From: an uncultured Lachnospiraceae bacterium
GTDB taxonomy: Bacteria; Bacillota; Clostridia; Lachnospirales; Lachnospiraceae
Direction of reading: 5' to 3'
Length of the DNA: 54,802 nucleotides
Assembly (NCBI GenBank): GCA_910577015.1
Contig: CAJTKU010000017.1
Location: 1 to 54,802 of the forward strand
Notes under the pieces: model-generated
Told to the model about the DNA's origin: nothing
Database searches by the model: none
The model's input: only the letters and a program-made list of their open reading frames with translations
Program-made: the position numbers and the translations under genes
In this document: one piece after another, positions 6,796 to 15,470 of the stretch
Numbering within the stretch: the stretch's first letter is position 1
Layout: each line of letters begins with the position of its first letter

Positions 6796-8004
6796 TTGAG
6801 TATATTAGAGGAATTAAACGATGATGCAATTTGGGACTCCTTCCTGCAATACAAGATTTCCAACAGGCATCTCTCACCAAAAAAAGAAAAGGAACTGCAA
6901 GCCTTTATTGCCGAAAAAAAATATAAGGACATTACAAAACATCTATCTGAAAAAGCTTTTTCCTTTGATTATCCCGAGAAAATCTGCGTCAACAAAAGCG
7001 GCTCCGGGAAAAAAAGAATCGTCTATTCCTTTGGGAAATCCGAATCCATGGTACTTAAAGTCATGGCTTTTTTATTATACCGTTATGACGATAAGATAAG
7101 TCCCTGCTGCTATTCCTTTCGGAGAAACAGTTCTGCCAAGGAAGCAATACGAAACGTGCTTGCGCTTCCCCGTCTGGACGAAAAATACTGCTTAAAAGCC
7201 GATGTCAGCAATTATTTCAACTCCATTCCCCCTGCCGGACTGATAAAGGTTCTGGAAGAAATCATAACCGATGACTCTCCCCTCCTGTCCTTTTTAAATT
7301 GTCTGCTGACTGCTGACAAAGCATATGAAAACGGACAGTTGATAACAGAAAATCGTGGGGCAATGGCCGGCATTCCCATATCCCCTTTTTTTGCCAATGT
7401 ATATCTGCTCTCCCTGGACGAACTTTTCTCTTCAAAAGGGATACCTTATTTCAGGTATTCGGACGACATCCTTATCTTTGCCGATAGTCTTACAGAACTG
7501 GAGGACTGTAAAGCGCTCCTACAACGTCATATAAAAGAAAAAGGGCTTTCCCTGAATCCCGCCAAGGTATCCGTCAGCACACCGGGGGAGGGTTGGGAAT
7601 TTCTGGGTTTTTGCTACAGGCAGGGCGTTGTGGACCTCTCCGACGTCACCATTCGGAAAATGGAGGCCAAGATAAAGCGGAAAGCGCATTCTCTTTACCG
7701 TTGGAAGCAAAAAAAGGGAGCTGATTTTGACAGAACCGCAAAAGCAATGATTCGTACCTTTAACAAAAAATTCTTTGATTCGGCAGACGAAAATGCTTTC
7801 ACTTGGAGCAGATGGTTTTTTCCGGTATTAACCACCGACTCCGGCCTGCGAAAGCTGGATGCCTGCCTCGTCAAATACATCCGTTTTCTGTCAAGCGGAA
7901 GGCATTACAAGGGAAATTACCGTGTGACTTATGAACAGATAAAAAAACTGGGCTTTCGCAGCCTCGTCCATGAATATTATCTTTTTCAGAAACCGCCTTG
8001 CTAA
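6796..8004 (+). CDS. Stand-alone reverse transcriptase, class uncertain
   Basis: A 402-aa RNA-directed DNA polymerase. Palm motifs in order: GKKRIVYSFGKSES (fingers, 71-84), LKADVSNYFNSIP with the first catalytic Asp near 136, NRGAMAGIPISPFFANVYL (186-204), FRYSDDILIF with the YxDD box at 221-224, then LNPAKVSV and WEFLGF (267-272). A basic C-terminal thumb-like region follows (RKMEAKIKRKAHSLYRWKQK). There is no maturase X/En domain and no ribozyme is recognised, so it is not an obvious group II intron. The VTG motif typical of retron RTs is absent. The start is TTG with AGGAG 6 nt upstream; no in-frame ATG is nearby. It follows a structured RNA candidate. A defence-associated (DRT/UG) RT or an unclassified type is inferred. 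Confidence 0.9.
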   Translation: MSILEELNDDAIWDSFLQYKISNRHLSPKKEKELQAFIAEKKYKDITKHLSEKAFSFDYPEKICVNKSGSGKKRIVYSFGKSESMVLKVMAFLLYRYDDKISPCCYSFRRNSSAKEAIRNVLALPRLDEKYCLKADVSNYFNSIPPAGLIKVLEEIITDDSPLLSFLNCLLTADKAYENGQLITENRGAMAGIPISPFFANVYLLSLDELFSSKGIPYFRYSDDILIFADSLTELEDCKALLQRHIKEKGLSLNPAKVSVSTPGEGWEFLGFCYRQGVVDLSDVTIRKMEAKIKRKAHSLYRWKQKKGADFDRTAKAMIRTFNKKFFDSADENAFTWSRWFFPVLTTDSGLRKLDACLVKYIRFLSSGRHYKGNYRVTYEQIKKLGFRSLVHEYYLFQKPPC

Positions 8005-8071
8005 GGCAGTCGAAATGTACTAATATAAACATAAATGTATGCAGGTAATATAAAAGAAATGAGGACATGTC

Positions 8072-9223
8072 ATGACAACCAATGAAAAAGCTTTGATGCT
8101 TCACGAACAATGGAACGGCAAACTGGAAACAGTGAGCAAGACTCCCGTTAAATCAAGGGAGGATTTGGCTCTTGCCTATACTCCCGGCGTTGCAGAGCCC
8201 TGCAAGGTCATTGCCAAAGATAAAGAAACGGCTTACAAATATACCATGAAAGCCAACACCGTGGCTGTAATCTCCGACGGCAGCGCCGTACTGGGCCTTG
8301 GCAACATCGGTCCCTACGCCGCCATGCCGGTTATGGAGGGAAAAGCCGTTCTTTTCAAGGAATTTGGCGGTGTGAACGCTGTTCCCATCTGTCTGGACAC
8401 ACAGGACACGGAAGAGATTATAAAGACCGTAACTTATCTGGCGCCCGGCTTCGGGGGCATTAACTTAGAGGACATCAGCGCGCCCCGCTGCTTTGAAATT
8501 GAAGAGCGGCTGAAAGAACTTCTGGATATACCCGTCTTTCACGACGACCAGCATGGCACTGCCATCGTGGTGCTGGCAGGCATTATCAATGCCCTGAAAG
8601 TAACCGGAAAGAAAAAAGAGGAATGCCGGGTGGTTGTCAACGGTGCGGGAAGCGCCGGCATTGCCATTACCAAACTGCTGCTTACCTATGGTTTTCCCAA
8701 CATCATCATGTGTGACAAAACAGGCATCGTTTCAAAGGATGCAGAGGGCTTAAACTGGATGCAGCAGAAAATGACTGAGGTCACCAATCTTAACGGTGAA
8801 ACTGGCTCCCTTGCCGATGCCATGAAGGGCGCAGATATCTTCGTGGGCGTTTCCGCACCCGGAATTGTCAGCGAAGAAATGGTAGCGTCCATGAACAAGG
8901 ACGCCATCCTTTTTGCCATGGCGAACCCCGTTCCCGAAATCATGCCCGATTTGGCTAAGGCTGCAGGCGCAAAGGTGGTGGGTACCGGACGCTCCGATTT
9001 TCCCAACCAGGTCAACAATGTGGTAGCTTTTCCCGGCATATTCAAAGGAGCCCTGGAGGGCCGTGCCACACAGATTACCAAAGAAATGAAACTGGCAGCA
9101 GCCATTGCCATTGCAGGACTTGTACCTGAGGATGAACTTTCCGCCGACAATATCATGCCGGAAGCTTTCAATCCCAAGGTGGCGGACGTGGTGGCCGACG
9201 CCGTTAAATCCCATATCAGGTAA
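8072..9223 (+). CDS. NAD(P)-dependent malic enzyme (short form)
   Basis: Malate dehydrogenase (oxaloacetate-decarboxylating), 383 aa, converting malate to pyruvate and CO2 with NAD(P) reduction. The catalytic Tyr lies in LAYTPGVAEPC, the Lys in GKAVLFKEFGGVNAVP, and the metal ligands in FHDDQHGTA. The Rossmann motif is GAGSAGIAI. This is the short bacterial form without a phosphotransacetylase extension. GAGGACA precedes the ATG. It may be co-transcribed with the downstream radical SAM gene (4-nt gap). Cofactor preference cannot be read from the sequence with confidence. Confidence 0.95.
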   Translation: MTTNEKALMLHEQWNGKLETVSKTPVKSREDLALAYTPGVAEPCKVIAKDKETAYKYTMKANTVAVISDGSAVLGLGNIGPYAAMPVMEGKAVLFKEFGGVNAVPICLDTQDTEEIIKTVTYLAPGFGGINLEDISAPRCFEIEERLKELLDIPVFHDDQHGTAIVVLAGIINALKVTGKKKEECRVVVNGAGSAGIAITKLLLTYGFPNIIMCDKTGIVSKDAEGLNWMQQKMTEVTNLNGETGSLADAMKGADIFVGVSAPGIVSEEMVASMNKDAILFAMANPVPEIMPDLAKAAGAKVVGTGRSDFPNQVNNVVAFPGIFKGALEGRATQITKEMKLAAAIAIAGLVPEDELSADNIMPEAFNPKVADVVADAVKSHIR

Positions 9224-9227
9224 AACA

Positions 9228-10202
9228 ATGATACATGCCGACTGGCTGTCAAAGCCCTATTATTCCCTGGATGCCTACTGCAAGCATACCTACGGGGAAA
9301 AATATTATAAGATTGCCCTGAATGCCGGGCTGTCCTGCCCCAACAGGGACGGGGTTACCGGTACCGGCGGCTGTATCTTTTGCAGCAAGGGGGGCAGCGG
9401 TGACTTTGCCGCAAGAACAGACGCGGATTCCATACAGTCTCAGCTTCTGGCAGGACGCGCCCTGTTTCACGGTAAAAACACGGGCAGCCGTTTTATTGCC
9501 TACTTTCAGGCTTACACAAACACCTACGGCCCTGTTTCCTATCTTCGTGATATCTACACTGCCGCCCTGCGCCTTCCCGATGTAGCGGGTATTTCCATTG
9601 CAACCCGGCCGGACTGCCTCGGACGTGAAGTCCTGTCCTTATTGCAGGAAATAAAAACAGCTTTCCCCGCCAAATTCATCTGGATGGAACTGGGCTTACA
9701 GACCATGCACGAGGACACGGCCGCATTTATCAACCGGGGCTTTTCCCTGCCCGTCTTTGAGGAGGCCGTTTCCGCCCTAGATGCGCTGCGCATTCCGGTT
9801 ATCGTACATGTGATTCTGGGGCTTCCGGGCGAGACGCCTGCCCGGATGTATGAAACCTGCGATTACTTAAACCGTATAAAGCCTTTTGGGGTGAAACTGC
9901 AGCTTCTGCATATTTTACGGGATACTGCCCTCGCGGAAAAATACCTCCACGAGGAAATACCCGGTTTTCAGGCATTGACGCAGGAAGCATACACGGATAT
10001 TCTGATTCACTGTCTGGAACTGCTTTGCCCTGACATCACCATCCACAGGCTGACCGGCGACGGACCGAAGGAATTGCTGATTGCCCCGCTCTGGAGCTTA
10101 AACAAAAGGAATGTACTGAACATGCTGCACAAAACCATGCGGCAGCAAAACACTTTTCAAGGGAGGTGTTTTCATGATGCAGGACGCGCTGACCCTGTAT
10201 AA
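9228..10202 (+). CDS. Radical SAM protein, TIGR01212/YhcC-YtqA-like
   Basis: A 324-aa radical SAM enzyme of the TIGR01212 type. The iron-sulfur cluster region reads GLSCPNRDGVTGTGGCIFC, with the spaced cysteines of this family and the aromatic-rich GSRFIAYFQAYTNTYGP after it. Other family landmarks are WMELGLQTMHEDT and HVILGLPGET. The ATG at 9228 begins 4 nt after the malic enzyme stop and lacks a clear Shine-Dalgarno site, so reinitiation is likely. Its 3' end overlaps the DUF4364 gene by 29 nt. The family reaction is not established. Confidence 0.88.
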   Translation: MIHADWLSKPYYSLDAYCKHTYGEKYYKIALNAGLSCPNRDGVTGTGGCIFCSKGGSGDFAARTDADSIQSQLLAGRALFHGKNTGSRFIAYFQAYTNTYGPVSYLRDIYTAALRLPDVAGISIATRPDCLGREVLSLLQEIKTAFPAKFIWMELGLQTMHEDTAAFINRGFSLPVFEEAVSALDALRIPVIVHVILGLPGETPARMYETCDYLNRIKPFGVKLQLLHILRDTALAEKYLHEEIPGFQALTQEAYTDILIHCLELLCPDITIHRLTGDGPKELLIAPLWSLNKRNVLNMLHKTMRQQNTFQGRCFHDAGRADPV

Positions 10203-10689
10203 ATTAATTGTACTGTATATGCTGGATAAAGTGGCCTTTCCCATGACCAAGGCACAGGTATGCGATTTTATACAGGAAAAAGAATACACGAATTTTTTTA
10301 CCATACAGCAGGTAATCTCCGAACTCAACGATACCAACCTGATTTCAGCAAAATCCATCCGCAACCGGACGCAGCTTTGCATCACGGAAGAAGGAAAGGA
10401 AACCCTCCGCTTTTTTGAAAACCGTATCAGCGAAGGGATTAAATCCGATATAGAAGATTACTTTGCCGAAAAGGAACTGGAACTGCGCAATGAGGTTTCC
10501 GTGCAGGGCGACTATTACAAATCCACCAGCGGTGAATACGAAGCCCACCTTTTTGCAAAAGACCGCGGCATTACACTGGTGGATATCACGCTGTCCGTTC
10601 CCGTGGAAGAAATGGCGGCTTCCATCTGCGACAACTGGCAGAAAAAAAATCAGGCAATCTACCAGTATCTGGCAGAGCAATTGTTTTAG
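10174..10689 (+). CDS. DUF4364 family protein (winged-helix-like)
   Basis: A 171-aa protein of the Clostridia DUF4364 family. The first 75 residues (LYKLIVLYMLDKVAFPMTKAQ, then QQVISELNDTNLI) read as a winged-helix DNA-binding domain of the PadR/MarR kind. The C-terminal part, from about residue 95, is a small alpha/beta domain. A strong GGGAGGTG site precedes the ATG within the end of the radical SAM gene, so the two are co-expressed. It converges with rarA with a 4-nt overlap of coding ends. It is probably a regulator; targets are unknown. Confidence 0.85.
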   Translation: MMQDALTLYKLIVLYMLDKVAFPMTKAQVCDFIQEKEYTNFFTIQQVISELNDTNLISAKSIRNRTQLCITEEGKETLRFFENRISEGIKSDIEDYFAEKELELRNEVSVQGDYYKSTSGEYEAHLFAKDRGITLVDITLSVPVEEMAASICDNWQKKNQAIYQYLAEQLF

Positions 10690-12023
10690 CCATTATTTTC
10701 TTCCGCTTCCCTTTTTATTTTTTTCATATGCTCTTTAATCACGGCTTCATAACCGTTTCCCGACGGCCTGTAAAATTCCCTGCCGTCAAGTTCGTAGGGA
10801 AGGTATTGCTGCTTCACATAATTATTTTTGTAATCATGGGCGTATTTGTAGCCTGTTCCATGTCCCAGCTTTGCCGCCCCCTTGTAGTGGGCATCCTGCA
10901 GATGGACGGGAATGGGCAGGTTTCCTGTATTCTTCACTTCTTCCATGGCTTCCGAGATAGCCGTCACGGCCGCATTGCTCTTTGGCGCCGACGCCACATA
11001 AGCAGCTGCCTGCGCCAGTATAATCTGCGCTTCCGGCATACCGATTCTTTCCGCCGCAAGCGAAGCGTTTACCGCCACCGCAAGCGCCTGCGGGTCTGCG
11101 TTTCCCACATCCTCCGCCGCACAAATCATAATCCTTCTGGCAATAAAGGTTACGCTCTCCCCTGCATACAGCATCCTTGCCAGATAGTAAACCGCCGCGT
11201 CCGCGTCAGAGCCCCTCATGCTCTTGATAAAGGCGGATATGGTATCGTAATGGACATCCCCGTTTTTGTCGTAGCGCATGACGCGCTTCTGGATGCACTC
11301 CTGCGCCACCGGAAGCGTGATATGTATCCTGCCGTCTTCGCTTCTGGCAGTCGTCATAATCCCCAGTTCCACTGCGTTTAAGGCATGTCTGGCATCTCCC
11401 CCGGAAAGCTCTGCCAGAAACTCCAGCGCCTCTTCATCGATTTGTGCATCAAAGCTGCCCATACCCTTGTCCTTGTCATAAACAGCCTTTTGAATCAGCG
11501 CTTTGATATCCTCTTTTTCCAGCGGCTTCAGTTCAAAAATAATGGAGCGGGAAATCAACGCACCGTTCACTTCAAAATAGGGATTTTCCGTGGTGGCGCC
11601 AATCAGAATAACAGTGCCGTCCTCCACAAAGGGAAGCAGATAGTCCTGCTGCCCTTTATTAAAGCGGTGAATCTCATCGATGAACAGGATGGTTTTCCTG
11701 CCATACATTCCCTGGCTGTCCTTCGCCTTTTTCACCACTTCCTCCATATCCTTTTTTCCCGCCACGGTTGCATTAATCTGGGTAAATTCCGCGCTTGTGG
11801 TGTTGGCAATCACTTTTGCAAGGGTGGTCTTTCCCGTGCCGGGCGGCCCGTAAAAAATAATGGAACTGATTTTGTCCGCTTTGATGGCGCGGTACAAAAG
11901 CTTGTCCTTTCCGATAATATGCTGCTGCCCCACTACCTCTTCCAATGTAGCGGGACGCATCCTTGCCGCAAGGGGCGATTCTTTTTCCATATTGTTCTGC
12001 CGCATATATTCAAATAAATCCAT
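10686..12023 (-). CDS. rarA: Replication-associated recombination protein A (RarA/MgsA AAA+ ATPase)
   Basis: A 445-aa AAA+ ATPase of the RarA/WRNIP1 family, which acts at stalled replication forks with single-strand binding protein. Walker A is GPPGTGKTTLAKVIA, Walker B is ILFIDEIHRFNKGQQD, sensor 1 is LIGATTENPYFEVN, and the arginine finger region follows (ISRSIIFEL). The C-terminal tetramerisation region ending GTGYKYAHDYKNNYVKQQYLP is conserved in RarA. Length is normal. Confidence 0.95.
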   Translation of the reverse strand: MDLFEYMRQNNMEKESPLAARMRPATLEEVVGQQHIIGKDKLLYRAIKADKISSIIFYGPPGTGKTTLAKVIANTTSAEFTQINATVAGKKDMEEVVKKAKDSQGMYGRKTILFIDEIHRFNKGQQDYLLPFVEDGTVILIGATTENPYFEVNGALISRSIIFELKPLEKEDIKALIQKAVYDKDKGMGSFDAQIDEEALEFLAELSGGDARHALNAVELGIMTTARSEDGRIHITLPVAQECIQKRVMRYDKNGDVHYDTISAFIKSMRGSDADAAVYYLARMLYAGESVTFIARRIMICAAEDVGNADPQALAVAVNASLAAERIGMPEAQIILAQAAAYVASAPKSNAAVTAISEAMEEVKNTGNLPIPVHLQDAHYKGAAKLGHGTGYKYAHDYKNNYVKQQYLPYELDGREFYRPSGNGYEAVIKEHMKKIKREAEENNG

Positions 12024-12045
12024 CTGTCCTCCATCCTTCCCAAAA

Positions 12046-12339
12046 TCAGGGATGCTCCTTCACATATTGCAGAAATTCCGGTGTTTTTGACCAGTATTTT
12101 ATTCCCCAGTTTTCAAAATTCCACTCATCCATGTAATCGTTGCATTCATAATCAATATAAAACAATTCCCCGTTCTGCACAACAAAATTCGTAGGAAAGT
12201 AATCTATGTTGATTCCGGCCTGATAAAGCCAAACACACATATTGCGTATCTGCTCAAAATAGGCGGGCTTCATCCGCAGACAATCCCTGTATTCTGCCTG
12301 CAAATCCATGCCGTTGACAAATCCATCGCCGCCCGGCAC
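12046..12339 (-). pseudogene. 3' remnant of a kinase-like (APH-superfamily) gene
   Basis: An open frame of up to 97 codons that begins inside the 3' end of the esterase gene in another frame. From about residue 25 it reads as the C-terminus of a phosphotransferase-like protein: QAGINIDYFPTNFVVQNG, ELFYIDYECNDY and ENWGIKYW, matching the D-x-x-x-N plus (I)DYE pattern of kinase-like folds. The ATP-binding N-lobe is missing. No ribosome binding site precedes either the GTG at 12339 or the ATG at 12309. It is best explained as a remnant left by a deletion that joined this tail to the esterase end. Confidence 0.6.
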
Positions 12340-13241
12340 GCGTTCGTGTTATTGAGGGAATGCAGCATCACAAAGTCATGGATGATGCCCTGAAAGCGGA
12401 CTGCCGTTACAGGCACCCCTGCCGCCCTCAGCCTGCGGGCGAAAGCTTCACCTTCATCACGCAGGACATCGGCTTCCCCGTTCAACATCATTGTCTGAGG
12501 GAAGCCCCTGAGACAGGCAGTATCGGCTTTAAGCGGGGACGCCAGTATATTCTCCCTATCCCGGCAGGACGAAGTATACTGCTCCCAAAACCATTTCATC
12601 CCGTCCCGGTACAGATAATAATCCTTGGCAAATTCACAGTAGGAACCCGTTTCAAAACACGCGTCCGTTACAGGGTAATACAAAAGAAGCTTCTGGATAT
12701 ACGGCCCCATTTCATATTTTGCCCTGAGCGCCATCGCTATCGCCATATTCCCCCCGACGCTGTCGCCTGCAACGGTCAGGGTATCCTGTCTGACAAAAAA
12801 TCCTTTTTGTTCCAAAAGCTGCGGTATCATGCACAAAACAGCAAAACACTGCTCAATGGCAACGGGGAACTTCGCCTCGGGCGCCCTGTCATATTCCGGG
12901 AAAACCACTATGCTCCCCGTTCTGGAAGCCAATTCCCTGACCAGCTTTTCATGGGTGTGGAAGCTGCCAAACACCCATCCCGCCCCATGAATATAAAAAA
13001 TGACGTTTACAGGGTTTTCCACATGCTCCGGCTCCACAATATATACCGGTATCCTGCCCCGGCCTCTTGTCTGCACCATCTGCTTTCCTATTTTGGCAGG
13101 GCACATTGCGACCGGCTCATCCTGCGCCTTCTCCAGCGCCTCCCTGCCCTCCGCGGGCGGCATCTGGTATATCCGGGGACACTGCATGGAGGCATTGCTG
13201 ACTGCCTCCGCTTCCTTTTCTAACTGCACTTTTCTCTTCAT
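12270..13241 (-). CDS. Alpha/beta hydrolase, acetyl esterase/HSL family
   Basis: A 323-aa esterase of the hormone-sensitive-lipase family. The oxyanion motif is IHGAGWVFG (HGGG variant), the nucleophile elbow is AGDSVGGN, the acid lies in EADVLRDEG and the His in GIIHDF. AAGGA precedes the ATG by five bases. The last roughly 12 residues (ICRQNTGIVCG) look atypical and overlap the start of the kinase-like remnant in another frame, so the natural 3' end may have been altered by a deletion junction near 12280-12310. The catalytic core is intact. The substrate is probably a short-chain acyl ester; this is a family inference. Confidence 0.85.
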   Translation of the reverse strand: MKRKVQLEKEAEAVSNASMQCPRIYQMPPAEGREALEKAQDEPVAMCPAKIGKQMVQTRGRGRIPVYIVEPEHVENPVNVIFYIHGAGWVFGSFHTHEKLVRELASRTGSIVVFPEYDRAPEAKFPVAIEQCFAVLCMIPQLLEQKGFFVRQDTLTVAGDSVGGNMAIAMALRAKYEMGPYIQKLLLYYPVTDACFETGSYCEFAKDYYLYRDGMKWFWEQYTSSCRDRENILASPLKADTACLRGFPQTMMLNGEADVLRDEGEAFARRLRAAGVPVTAVRFQGIIHDFVMLHSLNNTNACRAAMDLSTAWICRQNTGIVCG

Positions 13242-13358
13242 AAAATCCTTACTCCACAGCCGTGTCCGGCTGCGGAAAACCGGTTCTTTGCTTTTATCTT
13301 ATGCAAGGGCACTTGTATGTGTCTGTTTTTTATCCGCCGATATCAACATTCCCCTCCC

Positions 13359-14045
13359 TCAATCAAACAAAATCTCCTCCACTGTCACAAACTCGTACCC
13401 CTCCTCCAGCAGTTCGTCCACCACCTGCAGGGCTGCCGTCACTGATGTTTTGTAATAATCATGCATCAGGATAATATCATTGTCCTTTACATTGGACACT
13501 ATTTTGTTGGTAATGCAGGAAGCGTTTGAAGAACACCAGTCCAGGGGGTCCACGCTCCACAATACCGGAAACATATTCAGTTCCGATTCAAATTTTTTAT
13601 CCCACGAACCGTAAGGAGGCCGCACATATACAACCTCCTTGCCGGTAATCTCTGTTATAATCTGATTTGTCTTTATCAGTTCTTCCTTAAATTCTTCCCG
13701 GTTATTTTTTGTAAGCTGCATGTGGCTGTATGTATGGTTTCCTATCAGATGCCCCTCCTCGCTCATCCGCAGGATGATGTCGGGGTGCAGTTCCGCATGT
13801 TCTCCCGTCACAAAAAAGGTGACATGGACTCCCCTGTCCTTTAATCCGTCCAAAAGCTGCTCCGTATAATAAGGGTGGGGGCCGTCGTCAAAAGTCAGCG
13901 CAATCTTCTTTGCCTCCATACCCTCATCCTGTGCTTGGTCAGACATTACCGGGATTATCTGCTTTTTGCCTGCCACATAAAAAGACAGTATCAGGACCAT
14001 AACAGAAAATATGGCTAATACTGTCTGCTTTGTTTTTTTCTTCAC
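13359..14045 (-). CDS. Membrane-anchored polysaccharide deacetylase (NodB domain)
   Basis: A 228-aa carbohydrate esterase family 4 protein. An N-terminal signal anchor (about residues 7-25, AIFSVMVLILSFYVAG) is followed by a NodB domain. All five motifs are visible: TFDDGPH (motif 1), GNHTYSH (metal His pair), RPPYGSW, DPLDW and LMHDYY. It should remove N- or O-acetyl groups from cell-wall peptidoglycan or another surface glycan outside the membrane. Length is typical of PdaA/PdaB-like proteins. A sporulation role, as for PdaB, is possible but not shown. Confidence 0.93.
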   Translation of the reverse strand: MKKKTKQTVLAIFSVMVLILSFYVAGKKQIIPVMSDQAQDEGMEAKKIALTFDDGPHPYYTEQLLDGLKDRGVHVTFFVTGEHAELHPDIILRMSEEGHLIGNHTYSHMQLTKNNREEFKEELIKTNQIITEITGKEVVYVRPPYGSWDKKFESELNMFPVLWSVDPLDWCSSNASCITNKIVSNVKDNDIILMHDYYKTSVTAALQVVDELLEEGYEFVTVEEILFD

Positions 14046-14104
14046 GGCTTTGTACGCACCTTTTCTTTGCTTACTGCATTATATGCGCCCTTTCTCCGTC
14101 AAAT

Positions 14105-15430
14105 TCATTTCTCCCCTCTTTTTTTCAGATACCAGGCCCTTTTATCCACATACATCAAATCGTCCGCCTGTGTAATCAGTTTATCCATATCCTCACTGCC
14201 GTCCTCACGCCAGACGCAGCCGATTGCCATATTGGCATTGCGTCTGCACATTTCGAGCTTCACGCGTTCTGCCTTTTCCAGAAATTCCTCTTCCTCTATT
14301 CCTGTACACAGCACCAGAAATTCGTCGCCGCCCACCCTAAACAGGGCGTATTCCTGAAACTCCTCCTTCAGGCACTCGCATGCCCGCATCAGCAGCTTAT
14401 CCCCTTCGCTATGTCCCATGGTGTCATTTGCCCGCTTAAGTCCCGTTACGTCACAAAAAAGGATTCCGATACTGTTTTCAGGCTCTAATACGGTGATATA
14501 CTTGTTCATGGCGTGTCTGTTGCCGATACCCGTCAACTGGTCCAGAAAGCACAAATCCTCAAGCTTTTTCACATGGTTTCTTCTGTGTAAGAGTGAAACC
14601 ATAAAATGACCCAATATCTGAAAGAGCGCCGTTATATTTTCGAGAAACCGCTCCGGCGGGTTATCCACTCCGTAAAATCCGATAATCTTATCCTCGCTCA
14701 CCAGAGGGCTTACCACCAGGGATTCGATATTCTGGGGCTTTAAACACTCATAAATCTCCGGCTCTGTTTCCTGTATGCTCTCCAGATTCTTAATTATGAC
14801 ATTTTCACCATTGTGGAATCTTTCATACCACTTGCTTACCACTTCATACGGCACATCCTGCAGATTTTCCTTTTGCGGAATAACGCCGTTTGCGCACCAT
14901 TCATAGGTATTGTCAAAGGCGCCTTTTTCCGTTTCTTCAAAAATATAAACGCGCTCGCTCTTTAGGGCCTGCCCCAGATATGCAAGCAAAGCTGAAATGG
15001 ATGCTTCCGGCGTATGCTCCGACATGGAAACCCGCAATCCTTCGTTTACCATTATCGCATTTGCCTCATATTCCCTGCTCCGCCGGTCCCACTCGCTCAA
15101 ATCCACAGCAAGTTCAAACCGGTATTTTCTTCCCCCTTCCTCCAGCATGGTTTGTTTTATGGAGAATTTTCTTTTTAATAACGGATGATACCTTATTTCC
15201 TCCAGAAAGAAACCCGGTTTTAACTTCTTGTTGCTGCAGACGGCGCATGGCCTGTCGCTCCCGGAAAGCAACTCATAACACTTTTTCCCTTTTACATCCT
15301 CTAAGGAACGGATGCCGAATATTTCACGAGCTTTACGATTCATATATACCAGTTCATGGCTATCCATATCCGCGGCATATACAATTTCATTCATTTCTTC
15401 ATAAAATTCCCACATCTTGATGTCTGACAT
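14105..15430 (-). CDS. Diguanylate cyclase with PAS-like and GAF sensory domains
   Basis: A 441-aa soluble signalling protein. The N-terminus (about residues 10-115) is PAS-like and includes DRPCAVCSNKK. Residues about 140-285 read as a GAF domain. Residues about 290-435 form a GGDEF domain with the intact active site FRVGGDEFLVL, so cyclic di-GMP synthesis is expected. No RxxD inhibitory site is visible five residues before GGDEF. There is no EAL domain and no membrane segment. It lies next to the surface protein gene, but a shared role is only inference. Confidence 0.93.
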   Translation of the reverse strand: MSDIKMWEFYEEMNEIVYAADMDSHELVYMNRKAREIFGIRSLEDVKGKKCYELLSGSDRPCAVCSNKKLKPGFFLEEIRYHPLLKRKFSIKQTMLEEGGRKYRFELAVDLSEWDRRSREYEANAIMVNEGLRVSMSEHTPEASISALLAYLGQALKSERVYIFEETEKGAFDNTYEWCANGVIPQKENLQDVPYEVVSKWYERFHNGENVIIKNLESIQETEPEIYECLKPQNIESLVVSPLVSEDKIIGFYGVDNPPERFLENITALFQILGHFMVSLLHRRNHVKKLEDLCFLDQLTGIGNRHAMNKYITVLEPENSIGILFCDVTGLKRANDTMGHSEGDKLLMRACECLKEEFQEYALFRVGGDEFLVLCTGIEEEEFLEKAERVKLEMCRRNANMAIGCVWREDGSEDMDKLITQADDLMYVDKRAWYLKKRGEK

Positions 15431-15470
15431 GATTTAACCCCTTTGCAATCTGAAATTCCGTAAAACCATG

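Noticed and set aside
6796..8004. Group II intron or diversity-generating retroelement
   Set aside because: No maturase or endonuclease domain and no recognisable domain V sequence follows the gene, and no template/variable repeat pair or accessory avd gene was seen nearby.
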